64,000 nucleotides of DNA from CAYRFE01 sp964423645 [NCBI: uncultured bacterium]. GTDB taxonomy: Bacteria > Macinerneyibacteriota > Macinerneyibacteria > Macinerneyibacteriales. Below the pieces are notes generated by a model. That model did not search any database, was not told the origin of the DNA, and saw only the letters and a program-made list of their open reading frames with translations. The DNA lies in assembly GCA_964423645.1 (NCBI GenBank), contig CAYRFE010000008.1, positions 44,523 through 108,522 on the forward strand, read 5' to 3'. Position 1 is the first letter of the stretch. Each line of letters begins with the position of its first letter. Shown in pieces: positions 53,187-61,768 of the stretch. Both the position numbers and the translations under genes were made by a program.

Positions 53187-54980
53187 TCAGGGATTCCCGG
53201 TGTGAAGCTTTTTAAGATCTGTCTCGAATACCCTGACAAGACCTTTCATATCAGCCACAACCAACTCGGAACCGACAAAAAACGGAGTTGCATATATCTT
53301 ATCACTCATTTGAGCTTTCCAAAGAATTGTGCCGTTCGACGCATCAAGTGCATAGACATACGTATCATAACTTGCAATATATGCGACACCATCAGCAACT
53401 ATGACACCGCTCATGACCTCGGCATTCGCTTTAAACGTCCAGCGCACTGCACCGTTTTTCGCATCAAGCACATGCACAGTACCGTCATCACACCCGAAAT
53501 ATACCGATGCATCATCCGCAGTGATCTTTCCGTTGATCCCTTTCGGCGCTACAAACGACCATAATTCATTTCCCGTGGCTGAATCCAATGCCACGAGCGA
53601 CCCGTTCGATGTGCCTGCAAACACGGTCGTGCCGGAAACTGCAGATGTCGCATACACCGAACTGCGGAATTGTTTACGCCATATAATCTTTCCCGTCAAA
53701 CTATCGATCGCATATAATGATTTATCGAGAGACCCTGCGAAAAGAGTCGTACCGGATAACACCGGCGTTCCCCAAATCACACCTTTTGTCGGCACACGCC
53801 ACGCCTGTTCTCCGGTATCTTTATTGAATGCATAAATATAACTGTCTGTGGAACCGGTGAATACCAGGGTATCATTCATCACCGAGCCGGCGACAATCTT
53901 TTTCCCGGTTTTACCGCGCCAGATAATCGAGCCGTCAAGAAGCGAAAGTTTGTATTCAATCCCTTTATACGTCCCGATATACACACCGGTCAGATCAACG
54001 GCAGGGGTTCCACCCATTTCATATGCCATGTCGGCAGTCCAAACTTCTTCATGTGTCAGCATATTGATCGCACGTACTTTTGAATCTTTTGCGGCAACAT
54101 AAAGCACGCCGTTGAATACAATAGGCGAAGATGTAATACTTGCGTAGGTCTTTTCCCATGATGTGCGAGGATTCAACGGTAATTTGCCTTCTAATTTTTT
54201 GATATATTCACTATTTTTGCTTTTTTGCACAATTGGATCGTTCACCGGTTTCTTGGTCGGGTCATCCGGCAAGGGGATACCCGGATCGGCGAACAACAAA
54301 CGGTAGATACCGTACACGATCGCAGCGATAACCGCTAAAACCAAACCCATACGCACCAATGCAATCCCTGAAGATTTTTGCGTTGCATTCACTCGTACAG
54401 CCATAACCATCACCTTATCATCGTTTGTACGCTCAAGTGTTTTTTTGAGCAATTCCTGTGCCGCCACACTCTCTTCGTATTCGCATAATATATCGGTTAA
54501 TTCTCGTACATCAAGTGCCTCGGGCACTTCGCGAGAACAAAAGACCAGTCTATCGCCGCCCATAACGGGATATTCTCCAAACACCACATCCCCGTCACCC
54601 TCAGTGACCGCAGTGTCAGGATCATTGAGATAACGAAGTTCTTCCTTGCGCATCAACAAGACGGACATATCCGTGTGCATCGCAAAATACAACATCCGAT
54701 TATGCGCAACGGCAAGAATAAAACCTCCGAGAAGATTCCCGTCAACAATAGCTTTTTTAAGTGCCATACGCGGCTTGAGTGTCTCGGCGTTCTCATAGTA
54801 GATATCAAGCACATCGTTGATATTGTTGCCGTCTTCGGCGACGGTTTGTGTGACACCGAAAAGATGTCCGCATGTTTTGACTTCATGAGATTTCCGCGCC
54901 GGAAGATACCAGAAATGCTTTCTTCCGATATCCTCTTTAAAACACGACGCTTCACCGATAGTAAAAGGTATTTGCGGCAT
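53187..54980 (-). CDS. Pseudo-PP2C domain-transmembrane-PQQ beta-propeller protein
   Basis: The protein is 597 residues. Residues about 1-200 follow the PP2C phosphatase order (GGFILAVAHNRMLYFAMHTD, then GDRLVFCSREVPEALDVRE and ERTNDDKVMVMAVRVN) but the metal-binding aspartates of GDSR and SDG motifs are missing. One helix at about 206-229 follows, then a PQQ-type propeller (about 270-595) with repeats such as YIYAFNKDTGEQAWRVPTKG and LYAIDSLTGKIIWRKQF. The propeller should be periplasmic and the pseudo-phosphatase cytoplasmic, so it looks like a transmembrane sensor or scaffold. The start at 54980 follows GGGAGGTACC. It leads the SLT-M23-M23-secA operon. Confidence 0.75.
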   Translation of the reverse strand: MPQIPFTIGEASCFKEDIGRKHFWYLPARKSHEVKTCGHLFGVTQTVAEDGNNINDVLDIYYENAETLKPRMALKKAIVDGNLLGGFILAVAHNRMLYFAMHTDMSVLLMRKEELRYLNDPDTAVTEGDGDVVFGEYPVMGGDRLVFCSREVPEALDVRELTDILCEYEESVAAQELLKKTLERTNDDKVMVMAVRVNATQKSSGIALVRMGLVLAVIAAIVYGIYRLLFADPGIPLPDDPTKKPVNDPIVQKSKNSEYIKKLEGKLPLNPRTSWEKTYASITSSPIVFNGVLYVAAKDSKVRAINMLTHEEVWTADMAYEMGGTPAVDLTGVYIGTYKGIEYKLSLLDGSIIWRGKTGKKIVAGSVMNDTLVFTGSTDSYIYAFNKDTGEQAWRVPTKGVIWGTPVLSGTTLFAGSLDKSLYAIDSLTGKIIWRKQFRSSVYATSAVSGTTVFAGTSNGSLVALDSATGNELWSFVAPKGINGKITADDASVYFGCDDGTVHVLDAKNGAVRWTFKANAEVMSGVIVADGVAYIASYDTYVYALDASNGTILWKAQMSDKIYATPFFVGSELVVADMKGLVRVFETDLKKLHTGNP

Positions 54981-55005
54981 GGTACCTCCCATTTTCCTGC
55001 CGATA

Positions 55006-55033
55006 AGTATACCTTCGTCTGACCATTTTGCAA
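55006..55033 (-). promoter_or_regulatory. Promoter of the pseudo-PP2C/SLT/M23/secA operon
   Basis: TTGCAA (55028-55033), 16 bp, TATACT (55006-55011) on the minus strand, 25 bp before the start codon. Confidence 0.55.
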
Positions 55034-55111
55034 GTATTATTTCACCTAAACGCTTTATTCACGCAAAATTAGCCGATTAATCATGCACATACACCACGCT
55101 CGAGCACAGTA

Positions 55112-55140
55112 TTGCGAAGTATGCGCCGCTGTGCTATACT
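55112..55140 (+). promoter_or_regulatory. Short-leader promoter of the glycosyltransferase operon
   Basis: TTGCGA (55112-55117), 17 bp, TATACT (55135-55140), with only 10 bases to the ATG at 55151 and no Shine-Dalgarno site. Confidence 0.55.
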
Positions 55141-55150
55141 CATCTTTCCT

Positions 55151-56236
55151 ATGATGAATTATATTTATATCGGATGCTTATTTTATGCATGCATATGGTT
55201 ATTCACGCTTGCCGGGTTGATCATACCGTATAGAAAAAACGACTGCACCTCATTTCCCTCGGTCACGATACTTATCGTGGCACGAAATGAAGCATTGCGA
55301 TTGCCCCTTACGCTTGCCTCGTTACAGACACTCGATCTTACCGGTATACGCGCAGAATTTATTTTCGTGAATGATTGTTCTACCGATGACACTCTCACAT
55401 GCATGCAACAATTTACCTCGACGTTTCCCGTGCACATACTCACTATTGACACAAAAAACCCTCTCTTGCCCGGGAAGAAAGACGGAATAACCCGTGCTGT
55501 CGCAGTTGCTCACGGCGAAATAATCATCATGACCGATGCAGACAGTGTGCCGCAACCCCGGTGGGTGCAGGCAATGCTCCGCCATTTTACGCCGAGTACC
55601 GTCATGCTTCTCGGACATGTTCGCTATGCGGTGACCGGAATTCATTCTTTTTTTGCAAATATTGAAGCATTATGCGGTTCGATATTTACGTTTTCATGGG
55701 CTCGCTTCAACAACGCCCCTTATTGTCGCGGGGCAAATCTTGCATTTCGGAAAGACACATTTATTCGCGCAAAAGGCTATGAGGGAATGCCGCCGATCGC
55801 ATCGGGAGATGATATGTTCCTACTGCAAAAACTACGTCACTACGGACAATGTCGTCCGGTTTTTGATCAACGAACTTTTGTGAGTACCTCACTGCATACA
55901 CACGTATCGGATCACATTGAACAGCAAAAACGAAAATACGCCAAAAATTTCCGCTATGAACCGCTTCACCAGATTTTATTTGTGGGCGGTTTATTGTTTC
56001 ACTTTCTCCTCTTTACGGGACTTTTTACCAATACCGTTCACGTACTTCATGTGATCGCCATAAAAACGGCATGTGAGTATATGATTTTTTGTATCGGTGC
56101 TTCCCGACTCGGTGCATGGAACTATCTGCCGTGGTTCCCGTTTTTTATTTTGGTCTATCCGTTTGAAGTCATTATTTTTAGCCTTTGGGGCGCAATAAAA
56201 GGATATCGGTGGAAAAGTGACAAAAAAATCCGCTAA
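55151..56236 (+). CDS. Membrane-bound family 2 glycosyltransferase
   Basis: The protein is 361 residues. A first helix (IYIGCLFYACIWLFTLAGLI) precedes the GT-A domain: SVTILIVARNEALRLPL, then FVNDCSTDDTL, IIMTDADSVPQPRWV (the DxD motif) and the QKRKYAKNFRY product-binding region, with C-terminal helices. It transfers a sugar to a lipid acceptor at the cytoplasmic membrane. The start at 55151 is taken because a promoter ends only 10 bases before it; the upstream frame would begin within that promoter. It overlaps the next gene by 20 bases. Confidence 0.85.
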   Translation: MMNYIYIGCLFYACIWLFTLAGLIIPYRKNDCTSFPSVTILIVARNEALRLPLTLASLQTLDLTGIRAEFIFVNDCSTDDTLTCMQQFTSTFPVHILTIDTKNPLLPGKKDGITRAVAVAHGEIIIMTDADSVPQPRWVQAMLRHFTPSTVMLLGHVRYAVTGIHSFFANIEALCGSIFTFSWARFNNAPYCRGANLAFRKDTFIRAKGYEGMPPIASGDDMFLLQKLRHYGQCRPVFDQRTFVSTSLHTHVSDHIEQQKRKYAKNFRYEPLHQILFVGGLLFHFLLFTGLFTNTVHVLHVIAIKTACEYMIFCIGASRLGAWNYLPWFPFFILVYPFEVIIFSLWGAIKGYRWKSDKKIR

Positions 56237-57155
56237 ACCGCTCATCACACTATTCAAAACACTGCTTATAGGGGGAGTTGTTTATATCATCGCCACAAAG
56301 ATCAACGGAAAAGATATTCTGCATGCTTTTTCAACGATCGATCCGTTATGCGGATGGTCCGCATTCGGGCTTGCGCTCATGGTCATGGCAATCAATCTTA
56401 TAAAATGGGATTATATAGTCCGTGCATTTGCACAAGGCGAACGGAAACACATCATTGCATCCTTTTACGCCGGTTACTCTCTTGCACTGGTCACACCCGG
56501 AGGGGTGGGAGAATTGGGACGATGTTTATTCCTGCCGCATATTCACCGTAATACCGGTATAACCCTTACGATAATCGACAAACTCTTCAATCTGTTACTT
56601 ATGATCATTTTCGGCTCGATCGCGTTCACACTTATCCCTTCACGATTACCTGCAGGAATTATTTTATTCAGCGGCTTGTTTGCAGGAATCATCATCGCCT
56701 GTATGCTGTTCTACATTGCCGCCCCCCGTTCACTCTATGCACTTGCGGTGCGATTCCCACGGTTACGCAAAGGTCATGCAAAACACTATATATCCGTACT
56801 GCGAAAAACAAATCCGCGTGCAAACGGGATTATTTTTATTCTCTCGCTTGTCTCATACATTCTCTACACAATAGAATTTACACTTTTTGCGTATGCACTC
56901 GGCGTTTCTGACGCATGGTTTGCAGCGTTGGCATTCATGGCGGCGATTCTTATAAAAAATCTTATACCCTTAAGTGTCGCCGATATCGGCATCCGCGAGT
57001 TGTCGCTTGTCGGGCTTTTTTCACTTTCCGGGCACGCACCGGAACCGGCACTTGCCGCATCATTTATACAATATTTCGCCAATATATTATTACCATCGCT
57101 CATCGGCTTGATCTTTGTCATAAAAAAAGGAGGGATATCCCGTGGAAAACAATAA
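56217..57155 (+). CDS. Lysylphosphatidylglycerol-synthase-like membrane protein (flippase-like)
   Basis: The protein is 312 residues with seven to eight helices, starting with GTG at 56217. FYAGYSLALVTPGGVGELGR is the hallmark of the LPG_synthase_TM family (MprF N-terminal domain), and IKNLIPLSVADIGIRELSLV the second. These proteins move lipids across membranes. Overlap with the glycosyltransferase gene suggests that it flips the glycolipid made by it; this is inference. Confidence 0.82.
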   Translation: MTKKSAKPLITLFKTLLIGGVVYIIATKINGKDILHAFSTIDPLCGWSAFGLALMVMAINLIKWDYIVRAFAQGERKHIIASFYAGYSLALVTPGGVGELGRCLFLPHIHRNTGITLTIIDKLFNLLLMIIFGSIAFTLIPSRLPAGIILFSGLFAGIIIACMLFYIAAPRSLYALAVRFPRLRKGHAKHYISVLRKTNPRANGIIFILSLVSYILYTIEFTLFAYALGVSDAWFAALAFMAAILIKNLIPLSVADIGIRELSLVGLFSLSGHAPEPALAASFIQYFANILLPSLIGLIFVIKKGGISRGKQ

Positions 57156-58308
57156 GGGAGTTGTCATTGTTTTGTTTGTGCTTTTCATCGGACTCACCAT
57201 TGTCTATGCACCGTTTCTTTCGCCTGCACTTGCATTCATTTTTTTTATGTATATCGCATACCCGTACAGAGCGACAGTCCCGGTTAAGCGCTTAATGGTG
57301 GCTGCCTCGATACTTTTTATCTTGTGGTTATGGAAAGAGATCGGTGCGATCATGGCCCCGTTCGCCACAGCACTATTCTTGGCGTATCTTTTGGATCCGG
57401 TCATTGATCTCCTTGAACGTAAAAAATTTAAACGTCCTCTGGCGGTCGGGTTAGTATTGGGAGGTATCTTGGGACTTTTCTTAACGATGTTTTTGCTGAT
57501 AATACCCCGACTTATCGATCAAATAACAGTATTGATATCAAATATTCAGACCAATCAACAACAGATCACGTCTTTTTTTGAGAACAACTGGGATAAACTG
57601 AAAGCAAGCGGCCTCATTGATACCGAAAAACTTACCGTGACCTTACAGGAGTTTTCAAACCGTATCTCAGGAGAAGCACTCAAAGCGATCACGAATATAA
57701 GCGGAGTATTTAAATACGCGCTCAATTTGATCATCATACCGGTGGTTACATTTTACCTGCTTCGTGATTATGATATCATTCGTGAATGGATTTTCGGTCA
57801 GGTTCCGCATGAAAAGCGCACACGTATAGAGACCGGATATAATAATTTTAACACCATTTTCGGCAGATATATTCGAGGGGTGGTACTTGACTCAAGCATT
57901 GTCGGATTATTGACATTTATCATTCTGACCATTTTGGGAATTCCTTTTGCCTTATTTATCGGTATCGTAACTATGTTTTTCAATGTCATGCCGTATATAG
58001 GAATATGGATTTCCGTCGCTTTTGCACTTATTACCGTGCTCATCAGCGGAGGAGACGGCACGATGATTCTTAAACTTGCCATCGGTTACGGTATCGTTCA
58101 GCTTATGGAACAACTTGTTATATATCCTAAAATAATGGGAAAAATGATAGGATTCCATTCAGTCTTCATAATGATTATGCTGTTAACTCTTTCACACTTT
58201 TGGGGATTGTTCGGATTGATCATCGGTATTCCGATTACGGCATTTGTATGGTACTACATTCAGATATGGCTCAAGACCCCTGTATCTGAAAAAGCAGGAC
58301 ACCAATGA
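57142..58308 (+). CDS. AI-2E/PerM-family membrane protein
   Basis: The protein is 388 residues with about eight helices, GTG start at 57142 preceded by AAAGGAGG. PFATALFLAYLLDPVIDLLE, IIPVVTFYLLRDYDIIREWI, FNVMPYIGIWISVAFALITV, and LTLSHFWGLFGLIIGIPITA are typical. Members transport small molecules or cations; the AI-2 label is historic and not supported here. It overlaps the genes on both sides. Confidence 0.88.
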   Translation: MENNKGVVIVLFVLFIGLTIVYAPFLSPALAFIFFMYIAYPYRATVPVKRLMVAASILFILWLWKEIGAIMAPFATALFLAYLLDPVIDLLERKKFKRPLAVGLVLGGILGLFLTMFLLIIPRLIDQITVLISNIQTNQQQITSFFENNWDKLKASGLIDTEKLTVTLQEFSNRISGEALKAITNISGVFKYALNLIIIPVVTFYLLRDYDIIREWIFGQVPHEKRTRIETGYNNFNTIFGRYIRGVVLDSSIVGLLTFIILTILGIPFALFIGIVTMFFNVMPYIGIWISVAFALITVLISGGDGTMILKLAIGYGIVQLMEQLVIYPKIMGKMIGFHSVFIMIMLLTLSHFWGLFGLIIGIPITAFVWYYIQIWLKTPVSEKAGHQ

Positions 58309-59408
58309 AAATCATGCAGACAATTCTTTTTTTAACAATAGTCACGTCCGTGTATACCGGGATGCATTATTTCGTATACTCACAACTCATTACGCCATTT
58401 CGGTTAACCGGATGGTCGCATAGAACGGTCGTTATTTTTTTCTGGATTGGCGCTCTCTCGTTCATCCTGGGAGAAGTATGCAGCAACAGACATTATGAAC
58501 AATTCTATTGGCTTTTATTTGCCGGTTCCGTATGGTTGGGGATCATCAGTATTGCGCTCACCTGTACACTTCTTCGGTGGATTATCATCAAATTTCTACC
58601 GATACCATGGAAAATGCCATCCTTATACATCACGATGGGACTTATTACGTGTCTTGTGATCGTATCGTTAATCAATGGTTTGAGCGCTCCTGTCATCAAA
58701 AAACATACACTCTCCATACCTGATACGATGGCACCGTTCAGAGGTTTTCGCTTTGTGCATCTCTCTGACATTCACATCGGCAATCTGACGACTGTTGCAC
58801 GCATTCAACATATCATTCACGAGGTCAACAAACTCTCCCCCGATCTGATACTTATCACCGGCGATCTTTTTGACGGTTTTAACGGAGATGAGGAAAAAGA
58901 CGCAATGTTGTTGAAAGGATTATCTGCACCGCACGGTATTGTTGTAATACCGGGTAATCACGAGTATTATTCGGGAATCGACACTTTTGTACGGATTAGC
59001 GAATCGAGCGGGGCCATTGTCTTGCGAGATCGTGTACACGTGCTTGATAACGGCATCTCTCTTGTCGGCTTTGATGATTATGATCGGCGTTATGCACATA
59101 AAAAACAGATCCCTGTTGCCGACGTTATGCGTACTATCGACACAAAAAAACCTATTATCGCATTACGTCACCGCCCTTTACTGGTTGATGAAGCGATCGC
59201 ACACGGAACGCTCGTTCAACTTTCAGGGCATACGCATGCGGGACAACTTCCTCCGATGGATATCATGGTATTTTTCGCGTATAAGTATCCGATGGGACTG
59301 TATAAAATAGGCGATTCGTATATGTATACAAGTCCGGGAACCGGCACTTGGGGACCGCCGATGCGATTGTTCTCGAGAAACGAAATAACTGTTTTTGAAT
59401 TGCGATAA
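58305..59408 (+). CDS. Membrane-associated metallophosphoesterase (YkuE/YaeI-like)
   Basis: The protein is 367 residues. Four N-terminal helices are followed by a calcineurin-like phosphoesterase at about 140-367: RFVHLSDIHIGN, LILITGDLFDGF, VVIPGNHEYYSG, and QLSGHTHAGQLPP, containing all metal ligands. Relatives hydrolyse UDP-diacylglucosamine or related nucleotide-lipids at the membrane. The start overlaps the previous stop as ATGA, so it ends the glycosyltransferase operon. Confidence 0.87.
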   Translation: MKIMQTILFLTIVTSVYTGMHYFVYSQLITPFRLTGWSHRTVVIFFWIGALSFILGEVCSNRHYEQFYWLLFAGSVWLGIISIALTCTLLRWIIIKFLPIPWKMPSLYITMGLITCLVIVSLINGLSAPVIKKHTLSIPDTMAPFRGFRFVHLSDIHIGNLTTVARIQHIIHEVNKLSPDLILITGDLFDGFNGDEEKDAMLLKGLSAPHGIVVIPGNHEYYSGIDTFVRISESSGAIVLRDRVHVLDNGISLVGFDDYDRRYAHKKQIPVADVMRTIDTKKPIIALRHRPLLVDEAIAHGTLVQLSGHTHAGQLPPMDIMVFFAYKYPMGLYKIGDSYMYTSPGTGTWGPPMRLFSRNEITVFELR

Positions 59409-59560
59409 TACGAGGTATGCGGGGACGCAGTCTCCGCATCCTAAACATTATTAAGTTCTGTTAATGTATAAAATAGAATTGCGCCCTTTCGATTTTGGAA
59501 TGTGTGCCTATTCAGACTGAGCGGTATATAACTTCTCGCTGCAGAGGAAATCTGTTATGA

Positions 59561-59716
59561 GAGCTTTCAAAGCTACCATTTTTTAACTTTGTGCCCACCC
59601 CAAACCCCTCCCGTGGAAATCAGGAGGGGTTTAACTTGTTATATAATGGGGACTTCGTCCCCACACCCCTATTTGGAAAATAAAGAAATTTTGGGGATTT
59701 TGATTTTTGCAAAGGT
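59561..59716 (-). repeat. Short-form copy of the dispersed repeat, first of a tandem pair
   Basis: From GAGCTTTCAAAGCTACCATT through TTTGTGCCCACCCC, the CCCTCCCG/AGGAGGG region and GGGGAC-TTC-GTCCCC to TTGATTTTTGCAAAGGTC. Confidence 0.75.
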
Positions 59717-59760
59717 CGCGAGTAGCGTATAACTTCTCACTACAGAGGAAATCTGTTATG

Positions 59761-59880
59761 AGAGCTTTCAAAGCTACCATTTTTTAACTTTGTGCCCACC
59801 CCAAACCCCTCCCGTGGAAATCAGGAGGGGTTTAAGTTGTTATAGAATGGGGACGAAGTCCCCACTCCCCTTTAATAACA
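59761..59880 (-). repeat. Short-form copy of the dispersed repeat, second of a tandem pair
   Basis: Nearly identical to 59561-59680 in its first 100 bases, then GGGGAC-GAA-GTCCCC and a different far end (AACAACGCCGAAGC). Confidence 0.75.
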
Positions 59881-59977
59881 ACGCCGAAGCAAGCTTCGGG
59901 GATTTGACCCCATTGAGATTAAACACAAAGAAGCCATTAAGAAAAATACATTTCGCAAAACCCTTACTATAACACTC

Positions 59978-60541
59978 TTAGCGTATGTTTTTCAGCCATT
60001 TCAACCATTCTGCCGCGCTTTCGTTATTTTTAATCGAACCGGTCTGCACACCCAGCTCTATCGCAAATTCCATAAACGCTTGCCCTTGAGCAGTGATAAT
60101 ACTGCCATCGACCACAACGTGTTGATCGGAGAGTTGTGCCTGCGTATATAATGCAAAGCTCGGATCATCCTTAGTAACGCCGCTCGTTTCACCCGTACAT
60201 GCTTTGCCGTCAAGGAATCCGTACGCGGCGAGTAACGCAGACCCCCCGCATATACCGGCCACTTTTCCGCCGCGAGAAAGCACCTGCGCAATAAATGTTC
60301 TGAGAGTGTCACATGTATACAACGAATCCGGTGTACCGCCGGGTATCACGAGCATTCCAAAGTCTTCAGGATCTGCATTGTCAATTGTCATATCAACTGC
60401 AAAACGCTGACCGTCAAGGGATTTGTACAACCGTTGCTCCAGTGCTACGGATGTGATCGTATGTTCCATGCTAAGAATAAAACAAGAAAGCGCAACTTCA
60501 AATTGTGCAAAATCATCATAATACAATACTGCAATCTTCAT
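59978..60541 (-). CDS. DJ-1/PfpI-family protein
   Basis: The protein is 187 residues. KIAVLYYDDFAQFEVALSCF opens the fold, the acidic residue before it and FGMLVIPGGTPDSLYTC follow, and the nucleophile cysteine sits in VAGICGGSALLAAYGFLDGK at the elbow. DJ-1/PfpI proteins include glyoxalases, chaperones and amidases; the function here is open. The start at 60541 is set by GAAGGAGTGG; the longer frame upstream has no site. Confidence 0.85.
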   Translation of the reverse strand: MKIAVLYYDDFAQFEVALSCFILSMEHTITSVALEQRLYKSLDGQRFAVDMTIDNADPEDFGMLVIPGGTPDSLYTCDTLRTFIAQVLSRGGKVAGICGGSALLAAYGFLDGKACTGETSGVTKDDPSFALYTQAQLSDQHVVVDGSIITAQGQAFMEFAIELGVQTGSIKNNESAAEWLKWLKNIR

Positions 60542-60768
60542 ATCCACTCCTTCGTCTATCGAAACAGCATACCATACATTATGCGTAACATCAATCGGTA
60601 TTGATGTACGCAATTGCATACACACGATCATACCATGACGGTACTGCGCAAAAGACATGTCTCATCGCTCATAACGGATTCTATCAGCTCCCGCTTCGCC
60701 GAAGCGTATGTCTGAAGTCTTGGTAACGATCTGTTACGTCACTCTCCGTTACCGTATCATCTCTCCGC

Positions 60769-60796
60769 TTGACATTACAGAACAGAACGCTACAAT
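60769..60796 (+). promoter_or_regulatory. Promoter of the TPP-riboswitch operon
   Basis: TTGACA (60769-60774), 16 bp, TACAAT (60791-60796), directly in front of the aptamer. Confidence 0.7.
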
Positions 60797-60799
60797 GAA

Positions 60800-60892
60800 T
60801 TCGCCGGGGAGCGGGATATTTATTCCGCTGAGAGGAAACTCGCTGTTTCGACCCGTTGAACCTGATCCGGTTAATACCGGCGGAGGGAGCTT
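60800..60892 (+). promoter_or_regulatory. TPP (thiamine pyrophosphate) riboswitch
   Basis: The THI-box core is intact: GGGGAGCGG, then CCGCTGAGAGG, GACCC, and the hallmark TTGAACCTGATCCGGTTAAT followed by ACCGGCGGAGGGAG. The helices P2 (GAGCGG/CCGCTGA) and P4-P5 (CCGG/CCGG) form. It precedes a thiamine-type uptake operon, as expected. The terminal GAGGGAGC also acts as ribosome-binding site for an ORF starting at 60893, so control is likely at translation; no terminator hairpin is seen. Confidence 0.93.
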
Positions 60893-60979
60893 ATGACCAC
60901 TGATATCAATCATCATGTATCCGTTACTCGCATTCTGCCATCGGTTCACTCTTTTTATGAGGAGTGCCGATCAGAATGA
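60893..60979 (+). CDS. 28-codon leader ORF coupled to the riboswitch and permease
   Basis: ATG at 60893 lies two bases past the aptamer's GAGGGAGC, which is an ideal ribosome-binding site. The peptide is 28 residues (MTTDINHHVSVTRILPSVHS and eight more) and resembles no family. Its TGA (60977-60979) overlaps the two adjacent ATG codons of the permease gene at 60976-60981. This suggests that ribosomes released by the riboswitch translate it and pass on to the permease. It could also be a chance frame. Confidence 0.5.
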   Translation: MTTDINHHVSVTRILPSVHSFYEECRSE

Positions 60980-61716
60980 TGAAAACCCTATTTTCGCGTT
61001 TTTTGGTATTTGCTGTTATCATTGCATTATGGCAAGCGATAACATTTGTTGTCCCTCCGTACATTATCCCGACACCCTATAATGTCTTACTGGCATGTCT
61101 TGCTGATTTTTCTCTTCTATCGACCGCCTTATGCATCACTCTCATCGAAGCACTTATCGGTTTTATCGGAGCGATCCTTCTGGCATGCGGCATATCACTG
61201 CTGATGCATGCTCATCCGCGTTTAAAATCTCTTCTCTATCCGCCGATCGTTTTTTCACAGGCAATCCCTATTCTTGCATTCGCACCGCTTTTTGTGTTGT
61301 GGTTCGGGTTTGGATATATGCCAAAAATCATCACTGTCGTACTTATTTGTTTCTTTCCCATCACTGTCACACTCACCGACGGATTAGCGGCTGTCAGTGA
61401 ACAACGGATCAATATGATGAAAACGTTCGGCGCAACACCCGTTCAGATCGTTCGACATGTGCAATTCCCCTCGGCGTTGGGTCATTTGTTCGCGGGTATG
61501 AAAATTTCTGTCGCCTATAGCATTATGGCCGCCATAATCGGCGAATGGCTCGGTGGAACAGGCGGAATCGGTGTGTATATGATACGTGTTCAACGTGCCT
61601 TTGCGTTAGATAAAATGTTTGCCGCGATTGCAGTGATTGTGGCAGTGACCGGTATGCTTTTTGTGTTGATTCGTTTATTTCAACGGATACTCATTCCATG
61701 GAGCGATCGTGAATAA
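60976..61716 (+). CDS. ABC transporter permease of a thiamine-precursor uptake system (ThiX-like)
   Basis: The protein is 246 residues with five to six helices. The inner-membrane coupling motif is FGATPVQIVRHVQFPSALGH and the family (SsuC/TauC/ThiX) pattern includes LLYPPIVFSQAIPILAFAPL. Start at ATG 60976 or 60979; a GTG at 60964 also lies in frame, but GGAG is too close to it. Binding protein and ATPase genes follow; the TPP riboswitch points to pyrimidine (HMP) or thiamine import. Confidence 0.88.
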   Translation: MMKTLFSRFLVFAVIIALWQAITFVVPPYIIPTPYNVLLACLADFSLLSTALCITLIEALIGFIGAILLACGISLLMHAHPRLKSLLYPPIVFSQAIPILAFAPLFVLWFGFGYMPKIITVVLICFFPITVTLTDGLAAVSEQRINMMKTFGATPVQIVRHVQFPSALGHLFAGMKISVAYSIMAAIIGEWLGGTGGIGVYMIRVQRAFALDKMFAAIAVIVAVTGMLFVLIRLFQRILIPWSDRE

Positions 61717-61768
61717 TATGTCAACGTATTCAGGCCTTGATTATTAATACTTGAAGGAGGAATCTGAT

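Larger units (their letters stand above)
59409..59977. other. Intergenic gap of 569 bp with tandemly duplicated repeats
   Basis: Convergent gap. It holds two short-form repeat copies in direct tandem (59561-59716, 59761-59880), as part of a 201-bp duplicated unit, and the short palindrome at 59883-59900 shared with 2861-2880. Confidence 0.6.

Noticed and set aside
59790-59972. A 60-codon frame within the tandem short-form repeats
   Set aside because: It lies entirely in the repeat and its flank, with no start signal.
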